Of a stretch of DNA of 64,000 nt, positions 18,632 through 27,399 are shown one piece after another. Below the pieces are notes generated by a model. The model was not told the DNA's origin and did not search any database. It saw nothing but the letters and a program-made list of their open reading frames with translations. Every line of letters begins with the position of its first letter. Within the stretch, counting starts at the first letter, position 1. Source of the stretch: Paraburkholderia ribeironis (GTDB lineage Bacteria > Pseudomonadota > Gammaproteobacteria > Burkholderiales > Burkholderiaceae); the NCBI RefSeq assembly GCF_900019265.1, contig NZ_CYGX02000047.1, positions 1 through 64,000 on the forward strand, in the 5' to 3' direction. A program made the position numbers and the translations under genes.

Positions 18632-19196
18632 CATCGTCAGGCAGGCTTTGGCCAAGTGGCCCAACGTTCCGGCCTGCACGGGCTGGCTGATGCTGGACCG
18701 CCGCGGCAACTGGCGCATGCGCGACGAGGCCGCCCAGGCGAGCGGCTCGCCGGGCGAGCCGATCCGGCACGAGGCGTTGCTCGGCTTCATCAACCGCAAC
18801 TACGATGCTGACGAGTGTGGCCAGTGGTTTTTCCAGAACGGGCCACAGCGGGTGTATGTGGAGTTGGGTTATACGCCGTGGGTCGTGCGCTTGTCGGTTG
18901 ATGCCAATGGAGTGCTGGCGTTGCACGACCAGGCCGGCGGCGTTTTCGCGCCCGCGGCTGCGTTCGTCGACGAAGACGGCGGGATTCTGTTTGCAGATTG
19001 CTCGACGCCTGCAAGGATCGCGGTTTTGCACGATCACGATCTGCAGATCTTCTCCGATCACGCGACGCTGGCCGACGATTCGATGAGCGGCGAATTCCGC
19101 TGGAACGAGCAGCTGGTGCTGCCGCTGCAGACCGTGCGGCGCCATGAAGTAGCGACGCGGTTCGGGTTCGTGCCGAGTCCCGCTTCGATGGTATAG
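18624..19196 (+). CDS. Conserved protein of unknown function (DUF-type)
   Basis: A 190-residue soluble protein that I recognise only as a Burkholderiaceae-conserved family without a function. It begins MDDIVRQALAKWPNVPACTGWL and has alternating strand-like segments (GPQRVYVELGYTPWVVRLSV, FVDEDGGILFAD, ARIAVLHDHDLQIFSD). No signal peptide, membrane helix or known catalytic motif is visible. The 8-bp overlap with the upstream hydrolase implies translational coupling and a shared job. Confidence 0.75.
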   Translation: MDDIVRQALAKWPNVPACTGWLMLDRRGNWRMRDEAAQASGSPGEPIRHEALLGFINRNYDADECGQWFFQNGPQRVYVELGYTPWVVRLSVDANGVLALHDQAGGVFAPAAAFVDEDGGILFADCSTPARIAVLHDHDLQIFSDHATLADDSMSGEFRWNEQLVLPLQTVRRHEVATRFGFVPSPASMV

Positions 19197-19254
19197 GGCG
19201 TCGTTCGCGAAGCGCCGGGTACGCTTGTATCCGGAGCGCGACAGCCTGCGTTGA

Positions 19255-20961
19255 TCAACTCTTCTCGTCGAGCCGCTCTTCCTTATAGCGGTTCTCCAGC
19301 TCGTGCAATCGCGCGTTGACGGTCGCGAGGTCGTAGTAGCCGATCGTCTTCAGATCACGCGCGTCCTTTAGTTGGCGGATCGCCGACGCCCACGCGCCTT
19401 CGAGCGCGAATTTTTCGGCCATCGCCCGATGCTGCGTCAACGCATCGCCGCTGCCCGCGCTGGCCTGCGCGAGATATAGCCACCACGCAGGCTGATCCGG
19501 TTGCGCACGCGTCTCCTGTTGCGCGAGCGCCTGCGCGTCGGCAAAGCGCCGCAAGGTCAGCAAGGTGCGGATGTGCATGTCGATGGCCGCATTCGACTGC
19601 GGCCAGCGCTTCTGCGCAAACGCCGCGAGTCGCGCGGCCGTGTCGTCGTGGCCGGCACGCCGGGCGATGTCGGCGGCCAGCACGTCAAGGCTCGGCGAGC
19701 TGCGCGCGGGCTCGCCCTCTCTCTGCTCGCCCGCCGCGAAGATCGCGCGGGAATTGGCGAGCGATGCCGTCGCATCGTCGTAACGCTCGAGCAGCATCTG
19801 CCCAAACGCGATCCCGTACCAGTTGGCCGCGACGTTGACCGCCGTGCGATCGTCGATTTCGGTCCGCAGGCGCGAAATCTCATCGGCGTACTCGCTGCGC
19901 GAGCGGTCCTGCAACAAGCGCGAGCGGGCCCGCACGAAACCGTATTCCGGTGTCTGATGCGGCTGCCGGTAAGGGGCGCGGCGCGCACGGTCCTCCATGT
20001 CGGCGATCCGCTCGCCAGTCAGCGGATGCGTACGCGCATACGCTGGCACGCCCGTGTCGCTCATCGCCGCACGATCGAGGCGGCCGAAGAACGTGACCAT
20101 CGCATACGGGTCATAGCCGGCGCCGGCCAGCAGCAGGAAACCGACGCGGTCCGCCTCGTGCTCGGCGGAGCGCGAGAAGCGCAGCTGGTTGTCGACCGCA
20201 TACGCCTCGCCGCCGATCGCAATGGCGCTGCCGAGGTCGCCACTGTGCGCAAGCACGCCGGCCAGCACGCCGAACAACATGGCGGCAAGCGCGGCATAGG
20301 TGCTGTGCTCGCCGGTCGTGATCATCCGCGAGATGTGCCGCTGTAGCACGTGGCCCATTTCGTGACCGAGCACCGACGCGAGCTCTGATTCGGTCTGCGT
20401 CGCCGCGATCAGACCGGTGTTCACGCCGATGAAACCGCCCGGCAGCGAAAACGCGTTGATCTGCGTGTCGCGCGCCGCGAACAGATCGAAGTCGGGACGA
20501 TAGCCGCCGATGTACAGCGCGCTCGCCGCCGCAGCGAGCTTGGCGGCCACCGAGTTCAGGTAGTCGCGCAGCAGCCAGTCGTCGAGATAGTCCGGGTCGC
20601 GGCGCACTTCGCGCATCACGCGCTCGCCGAGCTTGCGCTCGGCCTGCGGCGTCAGCGAACCGGCGCCGCCGCTGCCGAGGTCGGGTAATTGCTGGGTGAC
20701 GATCGGCGCGCGCCAACCGCTGTTGCCTGAACCGTTGGAAAGGCGGCTCTGCGCGCCGCCATACACGCCGAACACACCTGGCGCGATGTCGTGCGGCACG
20801 AGTGGGTCAGAGTAGGCGTCGGGTGGGCCGCTGATCAACGGCGATTCGACCGGCTGCGCGTTCAGCGCGAGGCTCGATCCGCCCTGCGCTTGTGCGAACG
20901 CGCCCGGCGGCGCCGCCAGCGCGACAGACAACAACGCAGCAAGAAACCGATTCGGACGCAT
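19255..20961 (-). CDS. Periplasmic M48-family zinc metalloprotease with TPR-like C-terminus (BepA-like)
   Basis: A 568-residue exported protease. The signal peptide runs to about residue 24 (AFAQA). The zinc motif is H200-E-M-G-H204 within LGHEMGHVLQRH, and the third ligand is the Glu in SAEHEADRVG about 60 residues later. After about residue 330 a helical, Ala-rich region resembles TPR repeats. This arrangement matches BepA/YfgC, which monitors outer-membrane protein assembly in the periplasm; that specific role is inferred. It is longer than BepA (about 490 residues), with extra sequence before the protease domain. Confidence 0.88.
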   Translation of the reverse strand: MRPNRFLAALLSVALAAPPGAFAQAQGGSSLALNAQPVESPLISGPPDAYSDPLVPHDIAPGVFGVYGGAQSRLSNGSGNSGWRAPIVTQQLPDLGSGGAGSLTPQAERKLGERVMREVRRDPDYLDDWLLRDYLNSVAAKLAAAASALYIGGYRPDFDLFAARDTQINAFSLPGGFIGVNTGLIAATQTESELASVLGHEMGHVLQRHISRMITTGEHSTYAALAAMLFGVLAGVLAHSGDLGSAIAIGGEAYAVDNQLRFSRSAEHEADRVGFLLLAGAGYDPYAMVTFFGRLDRAAMSDTGVPAYARTHPLTGERIADMEDRARRAPYRQPHQTPEYGFVRARSRLLQDRSRSEYADEISRLRTEIDDRTAVNVAANWYGIAFGQMLLERYDDATASLANSRAIFAAGEQREGEPARSSPSLDVLAADIARRAGHDDTAARLAAFAQKRWPQSNAAIDMHIRTLLTLRRFADAQALAQQETRAQPDQPAWWLYLAQASAGSGDALTQHRAMAEKFALEGAWASAIRQLKDARDLKTIGYYDLATVNARLHELENRYKEERLDEKS

Positions 20962-21103
20962 CGCGAGGTCGATATGGCGAAGTCGAAAGCAACGCCCGTC
21001 GCACGGACTAAGATAGCGGGCACGGGGCCATTGTAATCAGTCGTGGCGGTAAATCGGTATGCGCCGCACTGCTATGATAGGCGCCCTCTGAAGGAGCCCA
21101 ACC

Positions 21104-21580
21104 ATGCCCGAACTTACTCATTTCGATGCGGCCGGCCAGGCGCATATGGTGGACGTCGGCGGCAAGCAGGAGACGAGGCGCATCGCCGTGGCGCGCGGTT
21201 CGATCCGCATGCTGCCGCAGACGTTCGCGCTGATCCGCGACGGCAATGCCAAAAAGGGCGACGTGATCGGCATCGCGCGCATTGCAGCGATTCAAGGCTC
21301 GAAGCGCACCGCCGAACTGATCCCGCTCTGTCATCCACTCGCGCTGACACGCGTGAAGGCCGATTTCGAACTCGATGAAACGCTACCCGGCGTGCATTGC
21401 ACGGTTCAGGCGGAGACGCTCGGACGAACGGGTGTGGAGATGGAAGCGCTGACCGCGGTGCAGGTCGGGCTGCTGACGGTGTATGACATGTGCAAGGCGG
21501 TGGACCGCGGCATGACGATCACCGATGTGCGCGTGCTGGAGAAGCATGGCGGGAAGTCGGGGGATTGGGTGGCGGGCTGA
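21104..21580 (+). CDS. moaC: Cyclic pyranopterin monophosphate synthase
   Basis: Acts after MoaA in molybdenum cofactor synthesis, forming cPMP from 3',8-cyclo-7,8-dihydroGTP. The 158-residue protein has AAIQGSKRTAELIPLCHPL, GRTGVEMEALTAV, and D128/K131 in YDMCKAVDRGM, matching the numbering of the E. coli enzyme. The start at 21104 follows an AAGGAG site (21090-21095) and a TATGAT -10-like box near 21074. No other moa gene is adjacent. Confidence 0.97.
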   Translation: MPELTHFDAAGQAHMVDVGGKQETRRIAVARGSIRMLPQTFALIRDGNAKKGDVIGIARIAAIQGSKRTAELIPLCHPLALTRVKADFELDETLPGVHCTVQAETLGRTGVEMEALTAVQVGLLTVYDMCKAVDRGMTITDVRVLEKHGGKSGDWVAG

Positions 21581-21640
21581 CCACGGCCCGCGTCATCGCC
21601 CCACTCCCTTTGCAAACTTCGCGCGGCGAACGCGAGGGCG

Positions 21641-23425
21641 TCAATCGTCCTCGCTGTCGTCGTCCTGATTGGCGTCGGCCGGCGGCATGCCGTAGCGCTT
21701 GACCAGTTCCGCCCGAAAGCCGCCCAGCGTTTTCTGTTCGTCAGTCAGTTGGTACAGGTAGCCCAATTGCGCCGGCCAGTCCTTCAGTTCCTTGGCAAAA
21801 ATCTTCAGGCGTTCGACGGTGTCGAGCGCCGCCGCCATATCGCCGCTCAGCGCCTGCAACACCGCGTAACGGCGCAGCACGGTTTCGCCCGGCAACAGCG
21901 TCATCGCCTGCCTGTGCATTGCGAGCTTGTGTTGCAGGTCCGAGGAATTCATCGGCTGCAGCGTCGCGAAACCGTACTCGCCCCACGCCTGAAACAGGAA
22001 CGACGGGTCCGCGCCGTATTGCTCGGCAGGACGCGAACCGTAGTACAGCACTTCGGCACGCGCGTAATCGCGGAACACCGGATACAGCGCGGCCAGCCCG
22101 CCGAACACCACCACCGCGAACGCGCCGAGCGACAGACTGCCCGGCACGAGCCGCAACGGCCGCGTCTCAAGCAGACCGAACACGAACATCGCCGGCAACA
22201 GGAAGAACAAGTACTGCTGCGGATACTCGACCAGTGCATGCATCACCAGCACGCCAATGAGCGCGATGCCAAACACGCGCGCCGCGTTTTGCGGTGCGCG
22301 CACCACACGCACGAGCCAGCTGAGCAAGCCGAACAGCACGATCGCGAGACCGATCAAACCGGTCTTCGCGAGCAGGTCGACAAAGATATCGTGCGAGTTG
22401 TTGGCAATCTCGACGCCGCCAAGCGTCTTCACGAGCTCGTACTGGTAGCTGGGGAACTCGCCCCAACCGACACCCAGCAACGGATGCGTTTTGAACATCG
22501 TCCAGCCGTACTTCCATAGCGCAAGGCGCGGCGCGATCTGGCCGGCATCCTTGAACCGATCGGCCGCCGACTGACCCAGCTCCAGGTGATAGCGCACATT
22601 GGCCCAGCGGATCAGCGCATTGACCGCGAAGAACAGCACAGCCAGCACGATCGGAACGATCCACTCGCGATTGCTGCGGCGTAGCTGCGGTTCATTGCGC
22701 GTCTGCGCGAACGCCATCCAGAAACCCGCAACGACGATCACGCCCATCTGCAGCCATGGACCGCGCGACACGGTGAGCGCGAGTCCGACCGCGAAAATCG
22801 TCGATACGAGCAGCCAGATGGCGACGTTGATGCGCCGTGTCTGCACGAGGAACATCGCAGCCGCCATCGCGAATGCGATGTAGGTGGCGAGATGGTTCGC
22901 CTGCGCCATGTTGCCGAACGGCCGGCGCTCGACGGTCACGTTATAGGCGACGACGAATGGCGACACGCGCGCCTCCAGGTGAAATAGTTGCATCACCTGA
23001 CTGAAGACCGCGAACAGGCCACCGACCATCAGCGCTCCAGCCACCCAGCGCAATGCGGTGTCATCGAGCTTCGCACGCGTAAAGCCGTAGCCGATGTACG
23101 TCGCCATCAACGCCGCCAGCAGGAAACTGGCGCCGAGCCAGTTCATCGACGGCTGCGTGACCGGCAACACCGCCATTTGCACTACCAGCAGCAGTCCGAA
23201 CAGCAACGGCACCAGCGCGACCGCCGGCGAAGCGAACGTAATGCGCGGCCTCGCGGTCGCCACCAGCAACACGACGCCTACGCCGGTCAACAGATACAAC
23301 GCGAGTGCAGTGAATTCAGCGTAGAAGGTCGGAATCGGATACGTATGGTAGGGGACTGCATAAGGCAGGACCAACGCGAGAGCCAACAGAATGAGAGACA
23401 GGTAGCGCGCAAATGGGGTGGGCAT
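21641..23425 (-). CDS. pglL: PglL-type O-oligosaccharyltransferase / O-antigen ligase family protein
   Basis: A 594-residue inner-membrane protein with about 11-13 hydrophobic helices and a large loop carrying the Wzy_C signature, including GVGWGEFPSYQY and NNSHDIFVDLLAKTGL; the His of SHD is the expected catalytic residue. PglL enzymes move preassembled glycans from lipid carrier onto Ser/Thr of exported proteins such as pilins. A soluble helical C-terminus ends in an acidic tail (DDDSEDD). The pilin gene immediately upstream on the same strand makes the glycosylation role likely. The start at 23425 (MPTPFAR) is preferred because it opens directly into the first helix. Confidence 0.85.
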   Translation of the reverse strand: MPTPFARYLSLILLALALVLPYAVPYHTYPIPTFYAEFTALALYLLTGVGVVLLVATARPRITFASPAVALVPLLFGLLLVVQMAVLPVTQPSMNWLGASFLLAALMATYIGYGFTRAKLDDTALRWVAGALMVGGLFAVFSQVMQLFHLEARVSPFVVAYNVTVERRPFGNMAQANHLATYIAFAMAAAMFLVQTRRINVAIWLLVSTIFAVGLALTVSRGPWLQMGVIVVAGFWMAFAQTRNEPQLRRSNREWIVPIVLAVLFFAVNALIRWANVRYHLELGQSAADRFKDAGQIAPRLALWKYGWTMFKTHPLLGVGWGEFPSYQYELVKTLGGVEIANNSHDIFVDLLAKTGLIGLAIVLFGLLSWLVRVVRAPQNAARVFGIALIGVLVMHALVEYPQQYLFFLLPAMFVFGLLETRPLRLVPGSLSLGAFAVVVFGGLAALYPVFRDYARAEVLYYGSRPAEQYGADPSFLFQAWGEYGFATLQPMNSSDLQHKLAMHRQAMTLLPGETVLRRYAVLQALSGDMAAALDTVERLKIFAKELKDWPAQLGYLYQLTDEQKTLGGFRAELVKRYGMPPADANQDDDSEDD

Positions 23426-23560
23426 CGAGTAACCGGAGGACGTCAGCAACCGGCGCACTATACAAAAAATTCCTTACACTGTGCGCCGGCCCGGCTGAAA
23501 TAGGCCAAAAATCAGCCTTTTACGTGCAGACGGCACCCCGTCCGCCGCTCACACGATGAT

Positions 23561-24184
23561 TCACGAGCGGCATTCAGGCGGTGCAAGATTCGACGCCAGG
23601 GTGGGCGCATCGGTGGGTGTGGGCCCCGCGCCTGGCGCCGGTAACGAAGATGCGGCCTTGCCGCCGGCGAAACACTCCCACGTCAGCGCGCCGGCCTGCA
23701 CCGAGTCCTTGTTTAACGCGATGCGCGCGGTCGGCGCATCCGCATTGTCAGGAACCGACGGCACGAGCGTCAGCGTGTTCGCACCGGCAGGCGCGACGCG
23801 CGTGGTGAACGCGATGGTGATCTGGCCGGTGTCGTCATCGACCCGGATCGACTCGACGTTGCGCGTGGCGGGCGGGGACGCATAGCCACCGCTGAACGCG
23901 TTGCCGCTCGCGGCGTTCTCAGCCACCGCGAGCCGCGCGGACGACGCCAGCGACAGCCCCTCGCCTACCCGGCTGCGCGCCAGATAGTCCTGGTAGGCAG
24001 GAATCGCGTAGGCCGCGATCACACCGACAATCGCCAGCACGATCATCAGTTCGATCAGCGTGAAGCCGACGGCGAAGCGTCGGCAGGCGCGTGCGAATCG
24101 CGCGGACCAGCTCGTTCGCCCACGCGTGGGACTCGACGAAAGCATGGACTGCGAATAAGGGGAATACGGCAACGTGTAGGTCAT
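23561..24184 (-). CDS. pilA: Type IV major-pilin-like protein with long leader
   Basis: A 207-residue prepilin. The cleavage and helix motif G40/FTLIELMIVLAIVGVIA is exact for type IVa pilins, with the conserved Glu5. The chosen start at 24184 has an AGGAG ribosome site 8 bp upstream, giving a 40-residue basic leader, far longer than the usual 5-10 residues; Met14 is an alternative start. The C-terminus carries two Cys (WEC and PEC) that should form the D-region disulfide loop, and the loop is rich in Pro, Ala, Ser and Thr. pglL follows about 135 bp downstream. Confidence 0.9.
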   Translation of the reverse strand: MTYTLPYSPYSQSMLSSSPTRGRTSWSARFARACRRFAVGFTLIELMIVLAIVGVIAAYAIPAYQDYLARSRVGEGLSLASSARLAVAENAASGNAFSGGYASPPATRNVESIRVDDDTGQITIAFTTRVAPAGANTLTLVPSVPDNADAPTARIALNKDSVQAGALTWECFAGGKAASSLPAPGAGPTPTDAPTLASNLAPPECRS

Positions 24185-24353
24185 CGGCAGGCTCCTGAAA
24201 CGAAAAACGCCTGACCCGCGGATCGGGGACAGGCGTTTCAATCGTAGCCAGCGACGCGCATGGCTCACAGTCGGCCAAATGGCTAACGTTGCGTTAGCGC
24301 GATGGCGATCTCAGCGTGACGCGCACATGGAGGCGGCCGCCGTGCGAACAACC

Positions 24354-25058
24354 TCAAGCCGCCGCGCGATTGGCCTTGCGGCGTTTCAACAGATAGCCAA
24401 CGATCACGACGAACAACGCCCCGGCGATGCTCATGCCGTATTCGGCGGCAGGCGTATCGAGGATCGGCCAACGGTCGCCGGCCGGGTCGTTGATGATCAG
24501 CCCGCCCGCGATCCAGCCCAGCAATGCGGCGCCGAGCACGACGACGATCGGGAAGCGGTCGAGCAATTTGAGGACCAGCTGGCTGCCCCACACGATCAGC
24601 GGGATGCTCACCCCCAACCCGAAAATCACCAGCGCGATGCGATGCTGCGGGTCGGCGGCTTCGGCCGCGCCCGCAATCGCGATCACGTTGTCCAGGCTCA
24701 TCACCGCATCCGCGATGATGATGGTCTTGACCGCCGACATCAGCTTGTCGGCCGGCTTGACGTTCTCGTGCACGTCGTGCGCCGGCGCCATCAGACGCAC
24801 GCCGATCCACAGCAGCAACAGACCGCCTGCGAACTTCAGCAGCGGCACGTCGAGCAGCACCACCGCGAATGCGATCAGCGCCACGCGCAGCGCGATCGCG
24901 CCCGCGGTCCCCCACAGCACGCCTCGTATGCGTTGCGAGGGCGGCAGATTGCGGCAGGCTAGCGCGATCACGACGGCATTATCGCCACCCAGCAGGATGT
25001 CGATGACGATGATCTGAAAGACCGCACCCCAGTGAAGGGTGGCGAAGAACTCAAGCAT
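24354..25058 (-). CDS. TerC family integral membrane protein (YjbE-like)
   Basis: A 234-residue membrane protein with seven predicted helices. The TerC acidic motifs are present: GGDNAVVIALACRNLP near residues 24-39 and DAVMSLDNVIAIAGAA in the middle. The family is linked to metal export (manganese or tellurite resistance) and to metal loading of exported proteins; the exact ion here is unknown. A middle loop is His/Asp-containing (APAHDVHENVKP). It is separated from sucD by a strong terminator, so it is a separate unit. Confidence 0.88.
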   Translation of the reverse strand: MLEFFATLHWGAVFQIIVIDILLGGDNAVVIALACRNLPPSQRIRGVLWGTAGAIALRVALIAFAVVLLDVPLLKFAGGLLLLWIGVRLMAPAHDVHENVKPADKLMSAVKTIIIADAVMSLDNVIAIAGAAEAADPQHRIALVIFGLGVSIPLIVWGSQLVLKLLDRFPIVVVLGAALLGWIAGGLIINDPAGDRWPILDTPAAEYGMSIAGALFVVIVGYLLKRRKANRAAA

Positions 25059-25097
25059 GACTGGAGGAATAAGAAAAATTCTGGCGCACGGACGATA

Positions 25098-25131
25098 AAA
25101 AAAGCGGGGGAGTTTGAACTCCCCCGCTTTT
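25098..25131 (-). terminator. Intrinsic terminator after sucD
   Basis: A perfect stem AAAAGCGGGGGAGTT/AACTCCCCCGCTTTT flanked by an A-run that becomes a seven-T tract on the minus strand. It lies about 75 bp beyond the sucD stop codon. Confidence 0.9.
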
Positions 25132-25204
25132 CAGGACCGTTTGCTCACGAAAGGATTTCGTAAGCGTATCAAAAAACGCGCCGCTACAGCGCGTGAATTT
25201 CGAT

Positions 25205-26086
25205 TTACAGCATCGCCTTCAGAAGACGCGCCATTTCCGACGGGTTCTTCGTGACCTTGATGCCGCAGGCGTCCATGATTTCCAGCTTGGCTTCGGCCGT
25301 ATCCGCACCGCCCGAGATCAGCGCGCCAGCATGGCCCATGCGCTTGCCCGGAGGCGCCGTGACGCCAGCGATGAAGCCGACCACCGGCTTCTTCATGTTG
25401 TCCTTGATCCAGTTCGCGGCGTTCGCTTCGTCCGGACCGCCGATTTCGCCGATCATGATGACGGCGTCCGTATCCGGATCGTCGTTGAACATCTTCATCA
25501 CGTCGATGTGCTTCAAACCGTTGATCGGGTCGCCGCCGATACCGACCGCCGACGATTGGCCGAGGCCGATCGTCGTCAACTGGCCGACTGCTTCATACGT
25601 CAGCGTGCCCGAACGCGACACGACGCCGATGCGGCCCTTGCGGTGGATGTGACCCGGCATGATGCCGATCTTCAGTTCGTCCGGCGTGATCGTGCCCGGG
25701 CAGTTCGGTCCGAGCAGCAGCGTCTTGCGGTTTTCGCGACGCATACGGTCCTTGATCTCGATCATGTCACGGACAGGGATGCCTTCCGTGATACAGATCG
25801 CCAGATCCAGATCGGCTTCGACTGCTTCCCAGATTGCCGCAGCGGCGCCTGCCGGCGGCACGTAAATCACCGACACGGTCGCGCCCGTTTCAGCCTTGGC
25901 TTCAGCGACGCTCGCATAAATAGGAATGCCTTCGAAATCTTCGCCGGCCCGCTTCGGGTTCACGCCTGCAACGTACGCTTCGCGGCCGTTTGCGTATTCA
26001 CGGCAAGCACGCGTATGGAACTGACCGGTCTTGCCGGTGATGCCCTGCGTGATGACCTTGGTGTCTTTGTTAATCAGAATCGACAT
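25205..26086 (-). CDS. sucD: Succinyl-CoA ligase, alpha subunit
   Basis: TCA-cycle enzyme subunit; with SucC it makes succinate and ATP from succinyl-CoA. The 293-residue protein begins MSILINKDTK. It has QGITGKTGQFH, the CoA-binding region with VYVPPAGAAAAI, LLGPNCPGTI, VSRSGTLTYEA, and the phosphohistidine in MGHAGALISGG. The start at 26086 is fixed by alignment, and an AGAGGT site lies upstream. It lies about 140 bp after sucC. Confidence 0.97.
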   Translation of the reverse strand: MSILINKDTKVITQGITGKTGQFHTRACREYANGREAYVAGVNPKRAGEDFEGIPIYASVAEAKAETGATVSVIYVPPAGAAAAIWEAVEADLDLAICITEGIPVRDMIEIKDRMRRENRKTLLLGPNCPGTITPDELKIGIMPGHIHRKGRIGVVSRSGTLTYEAVGQLTTIGLGQSSAVGIGGDPINGLKHIDVMKMFNDDPDTDAVIMIGEIGGPDEANAANWIKDNMKKPVVGFIAGVTAPPGKRMGHAGALISGGADTAEAKLEIMDACGIKVTKNPSEMARLLKAML

Positions 26087-26229
26087 GTATTGACCTCTGT
26101 TCGTTTGGCGTCGTGCGCAAGCGCCACGCAGCGCGATGTTCCACGCCCGCGTCGCTCGCGCGCCGCCATTCGTCAACCTGGCAAAAGCGCTGGTAAATGC
26201 GCCTCGTAAATCCGCTGTGGACGGTTGGC

Positions 26230-27399
26230 TTAAGCCTTGCCCGAAGCGGCCGCGACGACCTTCTGAGCCGCTTCTTCCATGCTGTCCGCCGAGATGATCG
26301 GCAGGCCGGATTCGGCGAGCATCTTCTTGCCCAGGTCTTCGTTCGTGCCCTTCATGCGAACCACGAGCGGCACCTTCAGCGACACGGCCTTCGACGCCGC
26401 GATCACGCCTTCCGCGATCACGTCGCAGCGCATGATGCCGCCGAAGATGTTGACCAGAATCGCGGTCAGGTTCGGGTTCTTCAGCATGATCTTGAACGCT
26501 TCAGTGACCTTCTCGGTCGTGGCGCCACCGCCCACGTCCAGGAAGTTCGCCGGTTCGCCGCCGAACAGCTTGATGGTGTCCATCGTTGCCATCGCGAGGC
26601 CAGCGCCGTTCACGAGGCAGCCGATGTTGCCGTCGAGCGAGATGTACGCGAGGTCGAACTTCGATGCTTCGACTTCAGCCGGATCTTCTTCGTCCAGATC
26701 GCGGTACGCAACGATTTCCGGGTGACGGAACAGTGCGTTCGAATCGAAGTTGAACTTGGCGTCCAGCGCGATCACCTTGCCGTCGCCGGTCAGGATCAGC
26801 GGGTTGATTTCGGCCAGCGATGCGTCGGTTTCCCAGAACGCCTTGTACAGACCTTGCAGGATGGCGCGCGCTTGCGGAATCGATGTGTCAGGCACGCCGA
26901 TCTTCTTCGCGAGGTCGTCCGCTTCCGCGTCCTTCAGGCCCGTCGACGGGTCGACGGCAACCTTGTGGATCAGCTCAGGCGTCTTTTCCGCGACTTCTTC
27001 GACGTCCATGCCGCCTTCGCTCGATGCCATCACGACGATCTTCTGCGAAACGCGATCGATCACGAGACCGACATACAGTTCCTTCTTGATGTCAGCGCCT
27101 TCTTCGATCAGCAGGCGGTTCACCTTCTGGCCTTCCGGACCGGTCTGGTGCGTGACGAGCTGCATGCCGAGGATCTGGTTCGAGTATTCGCGAACCTGGT
27201 CCAGCGACTTGGCGACCTTCACGCCGCCGCCCTTGCCACGGCCACCCGCGTGGATCTGAGCCTTCACGACCCATACCGGGCCGCCCAGCTCTTGCGCGGC
27301 CTTGACCGCATCATCCACCGAGAAGACCGGCTTGCCGCGCGGTACCGCGACGCCGAATTTCCGCAGGATTTCCTTACCCTGGTACTCGTGAATCTTCAT
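26230..27399 (-). CDS. sucC: Succinyl-CoA ligase (ADP-forming), beta subunit
   Basis: The 389-residue ATP-grasp partner of SucD. Visible are MKIHEYQGKEILRKFGV, VVKAQIHAGGRGKGGGVK in the nucleotide site, and the C-terminal NGAGLAMATMDTIKLFGGEPANFLDVGGGA and NIFGGIMRCDVIAEG. Its length is close to the 388-residue E. coli protein. The start codon overlaps the stop of the DUF2889 gene by 4 bp, suggesting coupled translation. Confidence 0.97.
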   Translation of the reverse strand: MKIHEYQGKEILRKFGVAVPRGKPVFSVDDAVKAAQELGGPVWVVKAQIHAGGRGKGGGVKVAKSLDQVREYSNQILGMQLVTHQTGPEGQKVNRLLIEEGADIKKELYVGLVIDRVSQKIVVMASSEGGMDVEEVAEKTPELIHKVAVDPSTGLKDAEADDLAKKIGVPDTSIPQARAILQGLYKAFWETDASLAEINPLILTGDGKVIALDAKFNFDSNALFRHPEIVAYRDLDEEDPAEVEASKFDLAYISLDGNIGCLVNGAGLAMATMDTIKLFGGEPANFLDVGGGATTEKVTEAFKIMLKNPNLTAILVNIFGGIMRCDVIAEGVIAASKAVSLKVPLVVRMKGTNEDLGKKMLAESGLPIISADSMEEAAQKVVAAASGKA

